A program made the position numbers and the translations under genes. A stretch of DNA of 64,000 nt from Propioniciclava tarda (lineage in GTDB: Bacteria; Actinomycetota; Actinomycetes; Propionibacteriales; Propionibacteriaceae): positions 1 through 64,000 of the forward strand of contig NZ_FXTL01000003.1 of NCBI RefSeq assembly GCF_900182665.1, written 5' to 3'. The notes below the pieces were generated by a model. The model was not told the DNA's origin, searched no databases, and saw only the letters and a list, made by a program, of their open reading frames with translations. This document shows, piece by piece, positions 37,809-46,342 of this stretch. How positions within the stretch are numbered: position 1 is the stretch's first letter; every line of letters begins with the position of its first letter.

Positions 37809-39074
37809 ATGCCCAAGCCCACTGACCGTTCCCCGGCGTCCGTCGAACTGGCGGTCTCGAACCCGGCTGAACGCGACCTGTCCGGGAGCATCGGCAGGAT
37901 CCCGTACCTGCCCTGGGTGGCGTCCGCGCTGCTGGGCTCCGGGGCTGCGGTCCTGCTCGGGTGGGTGACGGTCGGTGTGGCGGTGGCGGCCGGCTGGCTC
38001 ACCATGACCCGGCTGCCGCCGACGACGGTGCTCGACACCATCGCCCAGCTCTGGCTAGGCCTGCATGGCGTCCCGTTCACCGTCGCGGGGCTGACGGTCG
38101 GGCTGACACCGCTGGGGCTCACCGGACTCGTGGCCGTCGCCATGGCTGCCGTGGCCCGCTACGCGGCTGGCCAGCGCGAGGACGACGGTCAGGCGCGCAT
38201 CCGGACGGCCGCCCTCGTCGCGGGCACGTGCACGATCACCTACTCGCTCCTGGTGCTGCTGCTGGCCAGCCTGGTGGCGCCCCCGCGCCAGGCGGCGTCC
38301 GCCTTCGTCGGCGCCGTGGCGGTGGCCGGCACGGGCTCACTGATCGGCGCGATCCGCGCCTGTGGCGTTCGGCTGCCGATCGGCCTGCGGGCGGCGCTGC
38401 GCGGAACCGGCGTCGGTCTGGCGCTCCTCGGCTTGGGCGCGGCAGTGGCCCTCCTGATCGCCATCGTCACCCACACGGCCCAGATCGGCGCGCTCCAGTC
38501 CGCGGTGGCCCCGGACGCCGTTGGCGCGGTGCTGCTCGTGGTCTGCTACCTCGCCTACGCGCCCACCCTGCTGCTCTGGACGGCGGCGTACGCCACGGGC
38601 GCGGGCTTCACGGTCGGCGCCGGCACCCTGTTCACCCCGTGGGTGGCCGTGGGCGGGCTGGTTCCCGGCCTGCCCATCGCGGGCGCCCTGCCGACGGTTC
38701 CGCCGGCGCAGGGCTGGGTGCTGTTGCTCATCGCGCCCATCGCGGGCCTGGCGGCGGGACTGGCGGCCAGCCGTCGCCTCGACCGGCTTGAGCCGGGCTC
38801 CAGCCCCGCGGAACGGACGCTCGTGGCGGCGCTCTCGGGCGCGGGCGCCGCCGCCGGCTTCCTGATCGCGTCCTGGCTGGCGCGCGGGAGCCTCGGCACC
38901 GGACGCCTCGTCGGCCTAGGCCCTCGCTTTCCCGAACTCCTGGTCAACGGGGGGCTGCCGATCGTGGCGGGCGCCGTGGTGGCGGGCCTGGCGCACGCGG
39001 TCTGGCGAAGGCGGCGTCCGACCCTGATCGACGATCCGCAGCTGGACGAGACGGCCCCCTTTGGGCTTGTCTGA
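37809..39074 (+). CDS. PerM-like DUF6350 integral membrane protein
   Basis: A 421-residue protein with about ten membrane helices. It matches actinobacterial DUF6350/PerM proteins by size, topology and location: PYLPWVASALLGSGAAVLLG, then paired helices and a final helix before TLIDDPQLDE. In Mycobacterium PerM supports cell division and persistence. In many actinobacteria this gene sits between sucCD and purN-purH. Here sucCD is upstream but purN is 12 kb away, displaced by a polysaccharide cluster. The assignment rests partly on position. Confidence 0.75.
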   Translation: MPKPTDRSPASVELAVSNPAERDLSGSIGRIPYLPWVASALLGSGAAVLLGWVTVGVAVAAGWLTMTRLPPTTVLDTIAQLWLGLHGVPFTVAGLTVGLTPLGLTGLVAVAMAAVARYAAGQREDDGQARIRTAALVAGTCTITYSLLVLLLASLVAPPRQAASAFVGAVAVAGTGSLIGAIRACGVRLPIGLRAALRGTGVGLALLGLGAAVALLIAIVTHTAQIGALQSAVAPDAVGAVLLVVCYLAYAPTLLLWTAAYATGAGFTVGAGTLFTPWVAVGGLVPGLPIAGALPTVPPAQGWVLLLIAPIAGLAAGLAASRRLDRLEPGSSPAERTLVAALSGAGAAAGFLIASWLARGSLGTGRLVGLGPRFPELLVNGGLPIVAGAVVAGLAHAVWRRRRPTLIDDPQLDETAPFGLV

Positions 39075-39136
39075 CGTGGTGCCGGACCTATCGGCGATAG
39101 TGTCGCTGGCGACGAACTTCTGACATCGGAGCACCT

Positions 39137-39742
39137 ATGGCTGAGCCACGCATCCTGCCGTCCGCTGACCTGGACGACGGCGTCTCGATCGGTGACGGGT
39201 CGTCGATCTGGCACCTCGCCCAGGTGCGGTCGGGCGCCCGCGTGGGCCGGAACGTCGTCGTCGGACGCGGCGCCTACATCGGCACGGACGTGCACGTCGG
39301 CGACAACTGCAAGATCCAGAACTACGCCCTTGTCTACGAGCCGGCCCTGCTCGAGGACGGGGTCTTCATCGGCCCGGCTGCGGTGCTGACGAACGACACC
39401 TTCCCGCGCGCCATCAACCCGGACGGCACCTCCAAGAGCGCCCACGACTGGGAGCCGGTGGGCGTCACGTGTCGCGAGGGGGCGTCCATCGGGGCGCGGG
39501 CCGTGTGCGTGGCTCCGGTCGTCATCGGACGCTGGGCGACGGTGGCCGCCGGCGCGGTGGTCGTCCACGACGTCCCCGACTACGCGCTCGTGGCCGGAGT
39601 GCCGGCCCGTCGGATCAAGTGGGTCGGCCGCTCCGGCTTCCCCCTGGAGCAGATCGGCGACAACGAGTACCTGGATCAGCGCACCGGCGACCGCTTTGTC
39701 CAAGATGGCGAATCCCTCACCCGCGTGAACGGAGAGAAATGA
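39137..39742 (+). CDS. wbpD: Left-handed beta-helix N-acetyltransferase (WbpD-like)
   Basis: A 201-residue hexapeptide-repeat acetyltransferase. In the Pseudomonas pathway WbpD acetylates the 3-amino group of UDP-GlcNAc(3NH2)A. Hexapeptide turns run from DLDDGVSIGDGSSIW through VGRNVVVGRGAYIGTDVHVG to IGARAVCVAPVVIG, with the active-site region CKIQNYALVYEPALLEDGVFIG and AAVLTNDTFPR. It opens the four-gene plus-strand operon wbpD-wbpE-wbpB-wbpA. The stop overlaps the aminotransferase start in ATGA. Confidence 0.87.
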   Translation: MAEPRILPSADLDDGVSIGDGSSIWHLAQVRSGARVGRNVVVGRGAYIGTDVHVGDNCKIQNYALVYEPALLEDGVFIGPAAVLTNDTFPRAINPDGTSKSAHDWEPVGVTCREGASIGARAVCVAPVVIGRWATVAAGAVVVHDVPDYALVAGVPARRIKWVGRSGFPLEQIGDNEYLDQRTGDRFVQDGESLTRVNGEK

Positions 39743-40833
39743 CGGACCTGGCCTTCATCCCACCCGCGAAGCCGATCATCGGCGACGAGGAGCGGGCGGC
39801 CGTCGATCGGGTACTCCGCTCGGGCATGATCGCCCAGGGCCCCGAGGTGGCCGCGTTCGAGACGGAGTTCTCCGCGCACTTCGGCCTGGGTCGCGCCTGC
39901 GTCGCGGTCAACTCGGGCACGTCCGGTCTGCATCTCGGCCTGCTGTCGAGCGGCATCAAGGCCGGCGACGAGGTGATCGTGCCGTCGTTCACGTTCGCGG
40001 CAACCGCCAACTCGGTGGCGCTCACGGGCGCGACCCCGGTCTTCGCCGACATCGCCCTCGACGACTTCACCCTCGATCCGGACGCCGTGGCGGCGTCCAT
40101 CACCGAGCGGACGAAGGCGATCATGCCGGTCCACCTCTACGGGCACCCGGCGAAGATGGACGCCTTGGCGGCCTTGGCCGACCAGCACGGCCTGCTGCTG
40201 TTCGAGGACGCCGCCCAGGCGCACGGCGCGTCGCTGCATGGGACGCCCGTCGGCGCGTTCGGCACGTTCGGGATGTTCTCGCTGTACCCGACCAAGAACA
40301 TGACATCGGGCGAGGGCGGGATGGTGTCGTGCGCCACCGCTGAGGTCGAGCGCAACGTCCGGCTCTATCGCAACCAGGGCATGCTGCAGCAGTACCACAA
40401 CGAGGTCGTCGGGCTGAACAACCGGATGACCGACATCCACGCCGCCATCGGACGCGTCCAGCTGACCAAGGTGGACGCCTGGACGGCCCAGCGGCAGGCC
40501 AACGCCGCGTTCCTCACGGCCCACCTGGAGGGCGTGACGCCGCCGCCGGTGGCCCCGGGCGCGGTGCACGTCTACCACCAGTACACGATCCGCGTCCCGC
40601 ACGACCGCGACGGGCTGGCCAAGGCTCTGAAGGACGAGTACGCGGTCGGGTCGGGCATGTTCTACCCCGTGCCGAACCACCGTCTCAAGCCGTTCCAGGT
40701 CGACAAGCACCTGCCCAACACCGAGCAGGCCGCGCTGGAATGCCTGTCGCTGCCGGTGCATCCGTCCTTGTCGCAGGGCGATCTCGAGCGCATCGTGACC
40801 GCCGTGAACGCCCTGGCGAAGGCTGGTGCGTAA
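39739..40833 (+). CDS. wbpE: DegT/DnrJ/EryC1-family aminotransferase (WbpE-like)
   Basis: A 364-residue PLP sugar aminotransferase. It is expected to transfer an amino group to the 3-keto sugar made by the WbpB-type dehydrogenase. NSGTSGLHLGLLSSGI binds phosphate, IVPSFTFAATANSV and FEDAAQAHGA (Asp for the pyridine N) are present, and Lys186 in LYPTKNMTSGEGG is the Schiff-base lysine. YRNQGM and NNRMTDIHAAIG complete the family pattern. It is coupled to wbpD (four-base overlap) and abuts wbpB. Confidence 0.9.
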   Translation: MTDLAFIPPAKPIIGDEERAAVDRVLRSGMIAQGPEVAAFETEFSAHFGLGRACVAVNSGTSGLHLGLLSSGIKAGDEVIVPSFTFAATANSVALTGATPVFADIALDDFTLDPDAVAASITERTKAIMPVHLYGHPAKMDALAALADQHGLLLFEDAAQAHGASLHGTPVGAFGTFGMFSLYPTKNMTSGEGGMVSCATAEVERNVRLYRNQGMLQQYHNEVVGLNNRMTDIHAAIGRVQLTKVDAWTAQRQANAAFLTAHLEGVTPPPVAPGAVHVYHQYTIRVPHDRDGLAKALKDEYAVGSGMFYPVPNHRLKPFQVDKHLPNTEQAALECLSLPVHPSLSQGDLERIVTAVNALAKAGA

Positions 40834-41823
40834 ATGGCGAACCTGAGGGCGGGCCTCATCGGCCTGGGGATGATGGGACGTCACCACGCGCGCAACCTGC
40901 GTGCGATCGACGGCGTCGATCTGGTCGCTGTGGCGGACGCTCAGGGCGATCCGCACGGCGTGGCAGGCGACCTGCCGGTGCTGCCGAACGTCGAGGCCCT
41001 GATCGAGGCGGGCCTCGATTACGCGGTCGTGGCGCTGCCCACGGAGTTCCATGCGGACGCCGGGCAGAAGCTGGCCGCCGCGGGCGTCCACGCTCTGATC
41101 GAGAAGCCACTGGCCAAGACCACGGGCGAGGCCAAGGCGCTGGCGTCCGCCTTCTTGGACGCCGGCCTGATCGGCGCCGTTGGGCACATCGAGCGTTACA
41201 ACGCGGCGCTGCAGAGCCTGCGGCGCCGGCTGGAGGCCGGCGAACTCGGCGACCTCTACCAGATCGCGACCCGGCGCCAGGGCCCGTTCCCGAACCGCAT
41301 CGCGGACGTGGGAGTGGTCAAGGACCTGGCCAGCCACGACATCGACCTGACCGCCTGGGTGACGCAGCGGCGCTACGAGCTGGTGTCGGCGCGGACCATG
41401 TTCAAGTCCGGTCGGGAGTACGAGGACATGGTCGCGGCCACCTGCCAGCTGTCCGGGGGTCTGACGTCCAGCCACCTGGTCAACTGGCTGACTCCCGCAA
41501 AGGAGCGCATGACGATCGTCACGGGCGAGAAGGGCATGTTCGTCGCGGACACCCTGACCGCCGACCTCACGTTCTACGGCAATGGCTCGGTCACCACCCA
41601 GTGGGACGACATCGCACAGTTCCGCGGGGTGTCCGAGGGCGAGGTTCGCCGCCTGGCGATCCAGAAGCCGGAGCCGCTGCGCGTCGAGCACGAGCACTTC
41701 CGGGACGCCGTCCTCGGCAAGCCGTCCGACATCGTCACCCTGGAGCAGGGGGCGGCGGTGCTCCAGGTCTGCGAGGCCATGATCGAGTCGGCCCGCACTG
41801 ACCGGTTCGTGGCCATCGTCTAG
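40834..41823 (+). CDS. wbpB: Gfo/Idh/MocA-family dehydrogenase (WbpB-like)
   Basis: A 329-residue NAD-dependent oxidoreductase that probably oxidises C3 of UDP-GlcNAcA. Rossmann motif GLGMMGRHHARNL, then VALPTEFHAD, EKPLAKTTGEAKAL (catalytic Lys in EKP) and LASHDIDLTAW with the expected His/Asp. The ATG follows the upstream TAA with no gap. WbpB enzymes work in tandem with WbpE. Confidence 0.87.
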   Translation: MANLRAGLIGLGMMGRHHARNLRAIDGVDLVAVADAQGDPHGVAGDLPVLPNVEALIEAGLDYAVVALPTEFHADAGQKLAAAGVHALIEKPLAKTTGEAKALASAFLDAGLIGAVGHIERYNAALQSLRRRLEAGELGDLYQIATRRQGPFPNRIADVGVVKDLASHDIDLTAWVTQRRYELVSARTMFKSGREYEDMVAATCQLSGGLTSSHLVNWLTPAKERMTIVTGEKGMFVADTLTADLTFYGNGSVTTQWDDIAQFRGVSEGEVRRLAIQKPEPLRVEHEHFRDAVLGKPSDIVTLEQGAAVLQVCEAMIESARTDRFVAIV

Positions 41824-41848
41824 TCCGTCCCCCCTCGAGAGGAAGCTC

Positions 41849-43168
41849 GTGAAGATCTCGGTCATCGCCCTGGGCAAGATCGGCTTGCCGCTCGCGGTCC
41901 AGTTCGCGGAGCAGGGCCACGACGTGGTCGGCGTCGACGTGCAGCAGTCGGTGGTCGACCTGGTGAACCGGGGGGTCGAGCCCTTCCCCGGCGAGGCGCA
42001 CCTGCAGGAGAAGCTGTCGGCGCTCGTCCCCGCCGGACGCCTGCGCGCCACCACCGACTACGCGGACGCCGTCCCGGGCTCGGACGCCGTCGTGATCGTC
42101 GTCCCGCTGTTCGTCGACGACGCCACCTGGGAGCCCGACTTCGGCTGGATGGACGCCGCGACCCGCTCGCTGGCCGAGCACCTCACGCCCGGGACGCTGG
42201 TCTCCTACGAGACGACGCTGCCGGTGGGCACGACGCGGAACCGCTGGCGTCCGCTGATCGAGGAGGTCTCCGGCCTGGTCGAGGGCCGCGACTTCCACCT
42301 CGTCTTCTCGCCCGAACGGGTCCTGACCGGACGCGTCTTCGCCGACCTGCGCAAGTACCCCAAGCTCGTGGGCGGACTGAGCCCCGAGGGGACGGCCCGG
42401 GGGATCGCGTTCTACCGCGAGGTCTTGGAGTTCGACGACCGTCCGGACCTGCCCGACGGCAACGGCGTCTGGGACTTGGGCTCGGCCGAGGCTGCCGAGC
42501 TGGCCAAGCTCGCCGAGACGACCTACCGCGACGTCAACATCGGCCTGGCGAACCAGTTCGCGAAGTTTGCCGCCGCCAACGGCATTGACGTCTTCAGCGT
42601 GATCAAGGCGTCCAACAGCCAGCCGTACAGCCACATTCACCTGCCCGGCATCGCCGTCGGCGGGCACTGCATCCCCGTGTACCCGCGCCTCTACCTGCAC
42701 ACCGACCCGGACGCCACCATCGTCCGCGCCGCCCGTGAGGCCAACATGACCATGCCCGACTACACGATCGGTCTGGCCGAGGGCGCCCTGGGGGGACTGG
42801 GCGGACGAACCGTCGTCGTCTTGGGGGCGTCCTATCGCGGACGGGTCAAGGAGACGGCCTTCTCCGGGGTCTTCCCGACCGTCACCGGGCTCGCCGCCCG
42901 CGGGGCCCGGGTGCTGGTGCACGACCCCATGTTCACCGACGAGGAGTTGCGCCGCTACGGCTTCGATCCGTACCACCTCGGTGAGCCAGTGGACGCCGCC
43001 ATCGTCCAGGCCGATCATCCTGAGTACCAGTCACTGGGAGCGGACGACTTACCCGGCGTCCGCGTCGTCGTCGACGGCCGAAGGGCCACGGACCCCGGGC
43101 GCTGGGAGGGCGTCAGCCGGCTGGTCGTCGGCCAGGCTGCTTCAGGGGGCGGCCGGGACGGGCTTTGA
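41849..43168 (+). CDS. wbpA: UDP-N-acetylhexosamine 6-dehydrogenase (WbpA/WecC-like)
   Basis: A 439-residue nucleotide-sugar dehydrogenase. It oxidises the C6 hydroxyl of UDP-GlcNAc (or UDP-ManNAc) to a carboxylate. The NAD fold starts ISVIALGKIGLPLAVQFAEQ (an unusual Ala-Leu in the GxGxxG turn). YETTLPVGTT, FSPERVLTGRVFADL, TTYRDVNIGLANQF and the catalytic Cys274 in AVGGHCIPVYP follow. A C-terminal UDP-binding domain has LGASYRGRVKET. The GTG start has a GAGAGGAAG SD. Its 3' end overlaps the convergent polymerase gene by 27 bases. The first committed enzyme of the pathway is last in this operon. Confidence 0.9.
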   Translation: MKISVIALGKIGLPLAVQFAEQGHDVVGVDVQQSVVDLVNRGVEPFPGEAHLQEKLSALVPAGRLRATTDYADAVPGSDAVVIVVPLFVDDATWEPDFGWMDAATRSLAEHLTPGTLVSYETTLPVGTTRNRWRPLIEEVSGLVEGRDFHLVFSPERVLTGRVFADLRKYPKLVGGLSPEGTARGIAFYREVLEFDDRPDLPDGNGVWDLGSAEAAELAKLAETTYRDVNIGLANQFAKFAAANGIDVFSVIKASNSQPYSHIHLPGIAVGGHCIPVYPRLYLHTDPDATIVRAAREANMTMPDYTIGLAEGALGGLGGRTVVVLGASYRGRVKETAFSGVFPTVTGLAARGARVLVHDPMFTDEELRRYGFDPYHLGEPVDAAIVQADHPEYQSLGADDLPGVRVVVDGRRATDPGRWEGVSRLVVGQAASGGGRDGL

Positions 43169-44422
43169 CGCAGCTCGGCCACGCCAGGAGAACGCGCTGA
43201 TGAGCACCACGATGGTCGCGATGTGCATCGCCGAGAGGGGCTGACGGAGCCACGTCGAGTGGCAGGCAGACAGCACCACCCACGTCGCCGCCAAGGTGAC
43301 TGCAACAAACGCGGCGATGGCGGGCGTACCCCGGGGCTCGATGCGTGCCGATCGCCATCCGTACACGACGACCAGAGTCAGGGCTGCGAGCGTCAGCGCT
43401 GCGGCCACGATCCCGTATTCGGACAGAATCTCGACCAGTCCAGAATGGGCGTTGTTGAGTTGGTTCCACTTGTACGGGTTGTCCGGCCGGATCGACCACG
43501 TGGAGAACCCGCCCGGGCCGGTGCCCAGAAACTGAGTCTGCTGGGCGATCCACCAACCGGACTTCGCGAGGCTGAGTCGAGCGGCGTCGCGAGGGTCGCC
43601 ATTGGGGTCGAAGGTCGAGATGACCTGCAGGGTGAGCAGCCATAGACGTCGGGCAGGGGCGAATCCGGCGGCCACCAGTGCGGCAAAGCCGGCGACTCCC
43701 ACGCCTATCCCGAGCCATCCCCACTTCGAGCGAGCCAGCCAGAGGAGCACAGCAACAAAGACGCCCAGCAGCGCGAGGCGTCCGTTGGTGGCGAGCAGAA
43801 CGAAAGCGATGATCACCGCAGCCGGAAGAGCGAGCCAGGATGCCCACCTCGGCAGCACGCTGATCGCGAGGGGGAGAACCAACAAGATCAAGGCGCACTG
43901 GTAGGCGAGCAGGTTGGGGTTGTCGAACCAGCTGGCGATCGGGTTCCAGTCGAAGCTGGGTGCGTCGAGCTTGTACAAGTTCTTCGGCAGATGGTCGCCC
44001 GACGCGATCTCCCAGAGGGCAACGGGGATGGCTAGCGCTGCCGCTGCACACCACCCGGCGAGCAGCCACACGACCGACCGGGGGGTGGCCAGGATGGCAA
44101 CAGCGATGGCGAGCGACAACAACAACGCCACACGCACTGCGTCGTCTACCGCCCCGGGGCCGATTCCGTAGCGCAGCCAGCCAACGAGGCCGAAGACGCC
44201 GACGATGGCCGCCAGGCCGCCCAAGGCGATGATGACGCGGTCGACAGTCCGTTCGCAGGCGGCGATCCGCACCACGGCCAGTGCGACGAGGCCGAAGGTG
44301 ACGAGGCGGAACGGCATCAACACGCCACTCGGCAAGTAGAGGGCCACGGTGGCTAGAGACGGGAGGACGAAGAGGCCGATGTCGGCGAGGAGCTCACGGT
44401 GACGGCGTCCTCCGACGGTCAT
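43142..44422 (-). CDS. O-antigen ligase/polymerase (Wzy/WaaL-type)
   Basis: A 426-residue integral membrane protein with about 11-12 helices. The large external loop near residues 270-330 carries FLGTGPGGFSTWSIRPDNPY and LNNAHSGLVEILSEYG, the NxxH-type motif of Wzy/WaaL proteins. It should polymerise repeat units delivered by the Wzx-like flippase or ligate them to an acceptor. The start overlaps the stop of the dehydratase (ATGA). This segment and the following dehydratase use more rare codons than the wbp operon, hinting at a separate origin. Confidence 0.8.
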   Translation of the reverse strand: MTVGGRRHRELLADIGLFVLPSLATVALYLPSGVLMPFRLVTFGLVALAVVRIAACERTVDRVIIALGGLAAIVGVFGLVGWLRYGIGPGAVDDAVRVALLLSLAIAVAILATPRSVVWLLAGWCAAAALAIPVALWEIASGDHLPKNLYKLDAPSFDWNPIASWFDNPNLLAYQCALILLVLPLAISVLPRWASWLALPAAVIIAFVLLATNGRLALLGVFVAVLLWLARSKWGWLGIGVGVAGFAALVAAGFAPARRLWLLTLQVISTFDPNGDPRDAARLSLAKSGWWIAQQTQFLGTGPGGFSTWSIRPDNPYKWNQLNNAHSGLVEILSEYGIVAAALTLAALTLVVVYGWRSARIEPRGTPAIAAFVAVTLAATWVVLSACHSTWLRQPLSAMHIATIVVLISAFSWRGRAASKPVPAAP

Positions 44423-46254
44423 GCCGACTCGTCCCCCGTCGTGACGCCGGAACCAGCGGAGGCGGCGACCGTCTCATGGGCCGGGCCCGACTGACGAGTC
44501 AGTGTTCGCATCGCCTCGGGATCGCCTCCATCGATGGAGGCCAGGTCCGAAGGTGCCAACGGTGGGACCGCCACCCGGCTGATCAGCGGGTGCGAGGTGG
44601 CCGACCGGTCCTCGTCACCCGAGAACAGCACTTCGTGCAGCTTCTCGTTCGGGCGAAGCCCCGTAAAGACGATCTTGATGTCTCTTCCCGATCGGTTGAT
44701 CAGGCCCTTGGCCACATCGAGAATGCGCACGGGCTCACCCATGTCCAGCACCAGAACGTCACCGGGCTCGCCAATGGCGCCAGCCTGGATCGTCAGCTCG
44801 CACGCCTCCGGGATCGTCATGAAGAATCGCGTGATGTCCGGGTGCGTCACTGTCAGAGGTCCGCCAGCCTCGATCTGGGCGGTGAACGTGTGCAACATCG
44901 ATCCGCGAGAGCCCAGCACGTTGCCGAAACGCACTGAGAGGTAGGTCCTCCCAGTGGTCTGCGCGAAGTAGGCGGTCAGTTCCTCCGCCAGTCGCTTGGT
45001 CGTCCCTAGCACGCTGGTCGCGTCGGCGGCCTTATCGGTGGAGATGTTGACGTAGCGGTCGACTCCATACTTCTCAGCGGCCATCAAGACGTTGAGAGAG
45101 CCGAGGACGTTGGTCTTCCACCCCTCCGCCGGGTACTGCTCAAGCATAGGCAGGTGTTTCAGCGCCGCCGCGTGGAAGACAACTTGCGGGCGGTGGGCTG
45201 CGAAGACGGCATCCAGCGCTTCGGCGTCCCGGATGTCGCACAGCACCATGTTCGGTGTGTCGAGCAGACCCTGCTTGAAGATGGAGAGCTGCGTGCCGTG
45301 CAGCCCCGACTCGTCCCGGTCGAGCATGACGAGCTCTTTCGGTCCGAATCGGTAGACCTGTCGCGCCAGCTCCGAGCCGATGGAACCACCTGCGCCCGTC
45401 ACCAACACGACCTTGCCCTGCAGGTAGCCGGAGATTTCGGAGAGATTGGTCTGGATCTGCGCACGGCCGAGGAGATCTGTCACGTCCAGCTGATGCAGGC
45501 TGGTCAGCCGCGCGCGACCTGCCACGATCTCGCGGGTCGGAGGCATGACCAGGGTCTTGAGCCCGGCCTCCTCGGTGATGGCAGAAATGTCGCGCATCAG
45601 CTGTCGGGTGGCCGTCGGAATCGCCACGATCACGGTCTTGACGGACGCCTTTCGTGCCGCTGCCACCAGGTGCGTCCGGTCGCCGAGGACCTTGGTCCCG
45701 GAAACGTGCAGGTTGCGCTTGTTGGGGTCGTCATCGATGTACCCGACGATCTCGTACGGGGCGTCCGCGTCGTACTCGAGGAGGCGTCCGAGCTGCTGGC
45801 CAGCATTGCCCGCGCCGTAGACGATGACGGGCTCGGCCTCTGGCGCGTGCTGACTGCGGGCCATGGTGCGGAACAGGAAACGTCCGGCGGCCATGAGGGC
45901 CAACGCCGCGAACGGCACGGTGAACGTGACCACGCGCGGGTAACTGGGCGGCGCCAAGACGGCAAAAGCCAGAGCGAGGATTGCTCCGATGCCCAAGGTG
46001 ATGAGGGCCAGCAGTAGGGCCTCCTCGAAGGAGGCTACGCGGTGCCGTCCCCGATACAGCTTCGTGGAGATGCCGGTGACCACCTGAAGGACCATCGCCA
46101 GTAAGGCGTAGACGACCACCACCTGCGTGTTGAGGTCTGTGAAGGTCAGGCTGTAGCGCGCGATGACCAGGGCAATGGCAGCCAAGGCCCAACTGAGCGC
46201 ATCCCAGGCTGCGAGGCCAATCCTGAGCAAACCGATGCGCGAAGACGTGGGCAC
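44419..46254 (-). CDS. FlaA1/CapD/WbpM-type membrane nucleotide-sugar 4,6-dehydratase
   Basis: 611 residues. Four N-terminal membrane helices (about 10-110) precede a first Rossmann fold (VIVYGAGNAGQQLGRLLEY) and the catalytic SDR domain: LVTGAGGSIGSELARQVYRF, HAAALKHLPMLEQYP, NISTDKAADATSVLGTTKR, with Met/Thr in place of the usual catalytic Tyr as in large WbpM-type enzymes. It probably makes the UDP-4-keto-6-deoxy sugar that begins FucNAc or QuiNAc branches. The start is a GTG with a GGGGAGG SD; a TAGACT box lies upstream. Confidence 0.9.
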   Translation of the reverse strand: MPTSSRIGLLRIGLAAWDALSWALAAIALVIARYSLTFTDLNTQVVVVYALLAMVLQVVTGISTKLYRGRHRVASFEEALLLALITLGIGAILALAFAVLAPPSYPRVVTFTVPFAALALMAAGRFLFRTMARSQHAPEAEPVIVYGAGNAGQQLGRLLEYDADAPYEIVGYIDDDPNKRNLHVSGTKVLGDRTHLVAAARKASVKTVIVAIPTATRQLMRDISAITEEAGLKTLVMPPTREIVAGRARLTSLHQLDVTDLLGRAQIQTNLSEISGYLQGKVVLVTGAGGSIGSELARQVYRFGPKELVMLDRDESGLHGTQLSIFKQGLLDTPNMVLCDIRDAEALDAVFAAHRPQVVFHAAALKHLPMLEQYPAEGWKTNVLGSLNVLMAAEKYGVDRYVNISTDKAADATSVLGTTKRLAEELTAYFAQTTGRTYLSVRFGNVLGSRGSMLHTFTAQIEAGGPLTVTHPDITRFFMTIPEACELTIQAGAIGEPGDVLVLDMGEPVRILDVAKGLINRSGRDIKIVFTGLRPNEKLHEVLFSGDEDRSATSHPLISRVAVPPLAPSDLASIDGGDPEAMRTLTRQSGPAHETVAASAGSGVTTGDESA

Positions 46255-46285
46255 GTCAACAACCTCCCCAAAGTTCGTTGAACGG

Positions 46286-46303
46286 GCACAAGTCTAGCTG
46301 TGC
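46286..46303 (-). promoter_or_regulatory. Candidate promoter/operator of the dehydratase-polymerase operon
   Basis: A -10-like TAGACT (minus strand, 46296-46291) sits inside the inverted repeat GCACA-8 nt-TGTGC (46286-46303), about 35 bases upstream of the GTG start. This is short and could be chance. Confidence 0.35.
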
Positions 46304-46342
46304 GGCCCCTGCTGCCCGACACGCCGTGCGGGCCACAAGCCG

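Noticed and set aside
39676-42054. 792-codon minus-strand open frame opposite the wbp operon
   Set aside because: Antisense shadow of three well-supported plus-strand enzymes.
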